From Isochrysis galbana (taxonomy: Eukaryota > Haptophyta > Isochrysidales > Isochrysidaceae), in contig CM030942.1 in NCBI GenBank assembly GCA_018136815.1, forward strand, positions 1,427,797-1,491,796: a DNA stretch of 64,000 nt, read 5' to 3'. Below are positions 59,875 through 64,000 of this stretch, piece after piece (position 1 is the stretch's first letter; each line of letters starts with the position of its first letter). The position numbers and the translations under genes were made by a program. The notes beneath the pieces are model-generated. The model ran no database searches, had not been told where the DNA came from, and was given only the letters and a program-made list of their open reading frames with translations.

Positions 59875-61671
59875 TCAATTAAAGTAAGTAGACGGAGCTT
59901 TGCTGCTGGTATAAGAGCGTGGAGGTGTCATTGAGTAAGGACGTCGGGGCGAGGATAGTGATCCAGTCCAATTCTGGGGACAAGTCGATGCGGAAGTCAT
60001 TGTGCGAGCAGATGCGGGCATGCGAGGCAAATCTCGTGGCCTATTAACACATGACCCGCTTGCCCGAGCCGATTGTGTTATACGGCCGGTAGTTCCGGCC
60101 GCCTCTCGACCACGACCACGAGGCGTTCTTGGGCTCTCAGCCACGAGGCTTATGACACGCGGTGGTGCAGATGAGTGATACATTTGGTCGTAGAGGCACC
60201 GGTGCCGCCGTACCCTAGATCTGGATGCGTCTCCTGCTACTTGCCCCATGCGTTGCTGCCACATCGCAACTTCGGGTACGTACTGCCAAGAAGCAGAATC
60301 CCAGGCGAAGCCCTGGGCACTTTCGCATGGACGAATGCGAGAACATCTTTCTATATCTGAATTGGTGAAGACCATGAGGCCGTCATCCGAGGAAGCCTCG
60401 TGCGCAACTTGATGCACCATGCTGTGCGTGGAAGTGGGAGTAGACCCAAACGGAGATGATCCTCTATCCATTTTATCCATTTTGGGCACACACCTGCGAG
60501 GGGCAGCGCCTCCTTCAGTTGCAACCGGGAATGCAGCGACGTCAGCAGATGACTGCAGGAGATGCAATTTGAACGCGCCTCGTCGTAGCCATGCTCTCAT
60601 CTTGGATTTCATGGTCTCTTGACATTTACTTCGAACTTGTATGGGAAACCGCTCGAGGAGCACGGAGCGCGGAATCACAAGCACCTTGCAGTTGGTGACG
60701 GTCACGGCGGTGAAGAGAGCACGTTCCGAGTCTTGTTGTTGTGAGCCTAAATATGCGCCAATAAGCTCTCCAGACCCAAGAATAGAACTGATACTGGCTT
60801 GGCTCCGGTCATCGAGAACGATTTTGGTGAGGACTTCCCCCGAGTATATGAGATAGACGTTCTTCGCAGGGAGACCTTGCTTCATCAGAAGAGTACGACG
60901 AGGAATCTCCTGCGGCTTGAAGCTATATGATAGACGCCGGAGTAAAGCCCTGTCGAGCTTAGCGAACGCGGGGAGTGCACGAATCGTTTCCATCTTTCTC
61001 TCTTGTTTCTGGTGCATGACTGTTCGCAACGTCTTTTGCCAAGAAGCTCGGCTTAAGTACGCGAGCTGGCACCCTGTGCCATGAGCGATTGCAGTCGCAG
61101 CTCTCGGCTCGTCCGATACGAGAGACAACTCACCGAACGCATCCCCTGGTGTTGCGATGTATACTTTGCTGCCATACACTTGATGGGTTCTCCGTTGAAA
61201 ATCTGGGCCCTCGTCTGCACTTTCACAACCTTCGTTTGAAATCTCTGTAAGATACGGAGTCACCTCACGCGTCATCGTTGGGAGCCCTGGCAGGCTTTCC
61301 GTACGAACTGGATCTGAGCTTGCTGTAAGATTAACGTTTCCTTCTGTCTGCTCCTCTTCCTGGATGGGCGGCGTTGGGCGACCCGCTGGGTTGATGTACA
61401 TTCCCATCTCTCCGCTGACGACAACATACATGGCATCACCCTCCTCGCCCTGCAAGAAGAGAGGCTGGGGTGGATGCACCACTACCAGCTCCATTGCCTT
61501 AGATAAGGCATCCCTCACTTCCTCGCTTAATTCCGCTGTCTCGTCGCCATCCGGCCATCGAATTTCGCTGACAAAGTCCCGCATCACGGCATTCTCCTGG
61601 TGGCTGCGGTCGGAGGCAGGCACACAGAGAGCCAGCGAGACGGCCTCGTAGTCGACCAGAGGCTTGGACAT
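59875..61671 (-). CDS. Protein with two cyclic nucleotide-binding domains
   Basis: 598-aa intronless gene from the ATG at 61671 (MSKPLVDYEAVSLALC). CNBD1 (~64-210): LFLQGEEGDAMYVVVSGEMG, a ~75-residue insertion, then TPGDAFGELSLVSDEPRAAT, a canonical phosphate-binding cassette with the Gly-Glu and Arg-Ala residues that hold cNMP. CNBD2 (~244-345): LLMKQGLPAKNVYLIYSGEV and a cassette GSGELIGAYLG lacking the Arg-Ala pair, so it probably does not bind nucleotide in the usual way. No kinase or channel domain is present. The C-terminal ~230 residues are basic, Ser/Arg/Pro-rich and disordered. Similar two-CNBD proteins occur in cilia/flagella; the link is inference. Confidence 0.82.
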   Translation of the reverse strand: MSKPLVDYEAVSLALCVPASDRSHQENAVMRDFVSEIRWPDGDETAELSEEVRDALSKAMELVVVHPPQPLFLQGEEGDAMYVVVSGEMGMYINPAGRPTPPIQEEEQTEGNVNLTASSDPVRTESLPGLPTMTREVTPYLTEISNEGCESADEGPDFQRRTHQVYGSKVYIATPGDAFGELSLVSDEPRAATAIAHGTGCQLAYLSRASWQKTLRTVMHQKQERKMETIRALPAFAKLDRALLRRLSYSFKPQEIPRRTLLMKQGLPAKNVYLIYSGEVLTKIVLDDRSQASISSILGSGELIGAYLGSQQQDSERALFTAVTVTNCKVLVIPRSVLLERFPIQVRSKCQETMKSKMRAWLRRGAFKLHLLQSSADVAAFPVATEGGAAPRRCVPKMDKMDRGSSPFGSTPTSTHSMVHQVAHEASSDDGLMVFTNSDIERCSRIRPCESAQGFAWDSASWQYVPEVAMWQQRMGQVAGDASRSRVRRHRCLYDQMYHSSAPPRVISLVAESPRTPRGRGREAAGTTGRITQSARASGSCVNRPRDLPRMPASARTMTSASTCPQNWTGSLSSPRRPYSMTPPRSYTSSKAPSTYFN

Positions 61672-61965
61672 GGGCGATTCGATTGAGTGCTTCCTCCGCC
61701 GCCCTCTCTCAGCAGGAGCAACAGCCAGTCGCTGGCGGACCGGTGAGAGATTGGGCAGGAGGAGTTGGCCTTCGAGCCGAGCGCCGTGGTGAGCACTTGT
61801 TCGCTCCTATTCGCCTGGCGCCGGTCCACAAACCTACCCCCATCCAAGCAAAGTACTAGAGTACTAGCTGAAGCAAAGTACTAGCTCTACTCTAGAGTCT
61901 CGCTTTAGCTGAAGCAAAGTACTAAGGCCTACCCCCATCCAAGCCCCAAACAAAGTACTACGTAG
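61672..61965. other. Upstream flank of CNBD gene, no gene seen
   Basis: AGTACTA motifs repeat several times (61850-61975). No gene seen. Confidence 0.45.
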
Positions 61966-62170
61966 TACAAGTACAAGTGCACATGGGCCGACCCCCCGGA
62001 GACCGAAGAAAAAGGAACGACGGGAGGGAGGATAAAAGGGGACTGAGTGAGGGATGAGGGAGATAGGGGGGATAGGAGTAGGTTCCCAGGAGCGGGAACT
62101 TCAAGGTAGCAGTAGTTTGTCGTTTGCGTTTGCATCTTCAATCTTCAACTGCTTTTATTGAGACTGCAGA
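61966..62170 (+). mobile_element. LINE 3' UTR fragment
   Basis: GGAGACCGAAGAAAAAGGAA and the following GGGAGG/GGGAT-rich sequence match the LINE 3' UTR at 20.59-20.66 kb. No coding part remains. Confidence 0.5.
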
Positions 62171-63140
62171 TTGCTGAAACCGAAGACAATGGAAAGATGG
62201 GGGGAAGCGGAAAGGGGAGTGAGTGAAGGGCGAGGGGCAAGGGCATTGTCGAAGGCTTCCCAATCGTGGGTCGTGGGTAGCTTACTAGTAGCAGTAGCAG
62301 TAGCCGGCATCTACAGGCTACAGGAGTTCACATTGCGGGTGGCCAGAGCTAGAGAGCGTGGCCGACGAGCGACGAGCGTCTGTTGGTGGCAAGGCTGCAA
62401 CGGGAGGCCGCGTTTGTGTGCCCGGGTTGTTGCGTTGGGGGGAGCGCCCGAGCGCTCTCCATACCATGCGACACGTTCTATTCTTAGAACGTGTCTCCCC
62501 TCTCGGCGCCCCGCTCTCTCCTCTTCCCTTTCTCTTCGCGCCCGCGTGCAGCTAGCTTTCAGGCGACGCCCGGCGGGCACCAGGCCCAGATGGTGTCGAC
62601 GATAGGCGGCAATGCGGTCCGCCGCCGTGAGGCGGCGGGGCCGATCGAGAGAGGGTAGAGGCGGGTCGAGATCGGGAAGAGCGCCCACGCCAAGGCGAGA
62701 GCTCGACGAAGGGAGAACGGTGGCGCACTCTTGTCGAGCCCATGTGAGACGCAGGGCAGCCTGCCAGCCGGTGGGAGCGAGAGCGCAAGAGAGTGGGGCG
62801 ACGGCGGCGCACGTCTCCAAAAGTGGAGGCATGCGAACGAGAGGACGAGACTGCCAACACCTGATATGTCCAGGTGTTAGTGGCCAAAATCCTGGGCCAA
62901 TGATGACTAATGTTCGGTCCAGGCCCCCTGCCTTGAGGTACAAAAAGGTAGGTACCGGTGGGAGAGGGCAACTCAGATACCAGTCTGGGGACCCTGCCCC
63001 CTAGGCCCATCATAACTTTAGGAAATCTCGGCTAATATACTACATACATATCAATAGTCAATAGAGGTCACACTCTTAAGGAGGGATACACGGATGTGTA
63101 GTAGATCTCCTTGCGTCCCCGTATGCACACTTCTGGGGCA
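62171..63140. other. No gene recognised
   Basis: G/C-rich with open frames on both strands up to 210 codons, none with a recognisable domain. It contains a further LINE 3' UTR-like stretch around 62.19-62.26 kb. The right end is the 3' flank of the HOP2 gene. Confidence 0.4.
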
Positions 63141-64000
63141 TCAACGACGTGTGCTCTTGCCCCCAGAAATTTGACGCAAGGCGCTCACAGGGAGTAATGG
63201 AAACCTGCTCAAGTCGAAGCCGTTTTCCTCGTCCCCCTCCAAGGACCATTCATTCATCAGCTGCTTTCGCGACTTTCCTGTACGAGGAGCATGGAAGTTA
63301 TGAGCCCGCCACAAAGGTGTGAGCAAGAAGTCAAGTCCATTGTGAGTGTGAACAGCGAACTAGGGATGTCAGAATCTGGTATCGGGCAGGTCTCAATATC
63401 GGCAGGCACTGCCCCGGCTGAACACATGACATAGTGTGTGAAAGCATGACCAAGAGCAGCTGTCACCTGTCCCCTCACCGACATTAGAGAGCATCTCAAG
63501 GCAAATACTACGCCGCCTTTTCACTTCACGAAGCATCTTCGAGTACGCATCAACTGCAGCGTGAGACTCCTTCTCGGACAAAGGCTTTTCGCCCTTGGCG
63601 GAGGAGGAGCGCAAGGTCGCTAGGTCACTCTGCTTCTTCCATACACGCTCTTCGAGAGCTAACTTCTCTGCTCGGAGTTCCACAAGCGACTTCTGGTTGG
63701 AAGTAGCTTTACACGCTGCTTTCAATCGGTTCAGCTGAAAGGGAAGGGTGAGCCAGTAGGGTCGCGACGCGTAAGCGCAATAAGAAGTGGGAAAGAGTGC
63801 AGACTCTTGGGCTCAACAACTAACAACACTGGCTTGTCGATAATGGCGTCAACCCGTTTGAAGGCTCCAGCGCCTCCTCCGAAGTGATTCGATGAGCCAC
63901 GCTCTCACCTCTGCTTCGGTAGCTTGACGCTCAGCTGCAGCAGCGTCGATTTGGCGGGCGATGCTCCCAAGCTCGGCCTCGCTGGGCACATTGATGTGAT
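63141..64000 (-). CDS. PSMC3IP: HOP2 (PSMC3IP/TBPIP) meiotic recombination protein, C-terminal part
   Basis: Homologous-pairing protein 2, partner of MND1, which helps RAD51/DMC1 strand exchange in meiosis. Three exons seen: 63909-64000 (open at the window edge), 63479-63734 and 63141-63277, with introns of 174 and 201 bp (both GTGAG...CAG; phases 0 and 1). The coding order is HINVPSEAELGSIARQIDAA, a long coiled coil (LRAEKLALEERVWKKQSDLA), the KRRRSICLEML segment corresponding to the conserved W-R-K-R-K region, then LMNEWSLEGDEENG (compare the LxIETDE motif of HOP2). The winged-helix N terminus lies beyond the window. Presence of HOP2 indicates a meiotic cycle, which is inference. Confidence 0.8.

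Noticed and set aside
62171-63013. Several overlapping 140-210 codon frames
   Set aside because: No recognisable domains, both strands open because of GC bias.

Overview
The window is nuclear DNA from a eukaryote, most likely a GC-rich, flagellated unicellular alga (a haptophyte-like organism is a guess). Evidence: short GT-AG spliceosomal introns (68-202 bp) can be placed by restored reading frame in at least eight genes; the proteins are eukaryotic (kinesin-9, JmjC hydroxylase, GLTP, START, HOP2, REXO4, ORAI-like, DFRP1-like); kinesin-9 and a two-CNBD protein suit a cell with cilia; a bacterial-type tRNA 2-selenouridine synthase and a trimethyllysine-dioxygenase-type enzyme fit an alga. No species is claimed.

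Layout. 1-371: 3' end of a trimethyllysine/gamma-butyrobetaine dioxygenase (+). 0.6-1.9 kb: two LINE 3' ends, head to head. 2.4-3.8 kb: REXO4-type exonuclease (+). 4.2-5.4 kb: LINE debris. 6.4-8.85 kb: kinesin-9 (-), beside a ~255-bp GA microsatellite. 9.9-11.1 kb: conserved secreted protein (-). 11.5-13 kb: dispersed repeats. 13.9-15.3 kb: GLTP-domain protein with three 48-residue repeats (-). 16.1-16.4 kb: Ty1/copia fragment. 16.8-20.7 kb: nearly complete LINE with a 20-bp target duplication. 21.06-25.06 kb: two-gene PIF/Harbinger transposon. 25.4-26.4 kb: ORAI-like four-TM protein (+). 26.4-30 kb: repeats. 30.0-31.7 kb: selenouridine synthase with a C-terminal membrane segment (-). 32-35.4 kb: repeats, LINE 5' ends and an internally deleted Harbinger derivative. 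35.8-37.1 kb: DFRP1-like protein with a Tudor-like module (+). 38.2-38.9 kb: unknown membrane protein (-). 39.1-40.5 kb: truncated F-box/ankyrin-like gene abutting an inverted repeat pair. 41.3-43.0 kb: TIR-like/TPR protein with a myristoylation signal (-). 45.5-46.8 kb: tandemly duplicated Ty3/gypsy remnant. 47.5-50.2 kb: TPR-START gene (-). 50.3-52.0 kb: unknown multi-TM protein (-). 53.5-53.8 kb: hAT-like MITE and a hAT transposase tail. 54.1-56.6 kb: TPR-JmjC hydroxylase (+). 56.9-58.7 kb: LINE RT fragment split by a 1,088-bp TIR element. 59.9-61.7 kb: two-CNBD protein (-). 63.1-64 kb: HOP2 (-), running off the window.

The single-copy genes are unrelated housekeeping, ciliary, signalling and meiotic genes, as expected for a eukaryotic chromosome; no operon or cluster logic is seen. 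About half of the window is transposable-element DNA, purine or poly-G/C simple sequence and dispersed GC-rich repeats. The most interesting material is the complete mobile elements and several unusual domain arrangements in host proteins. Gene models are read from sequence only; splice sites were chosen by frame and homology and are not backed by transcripts.
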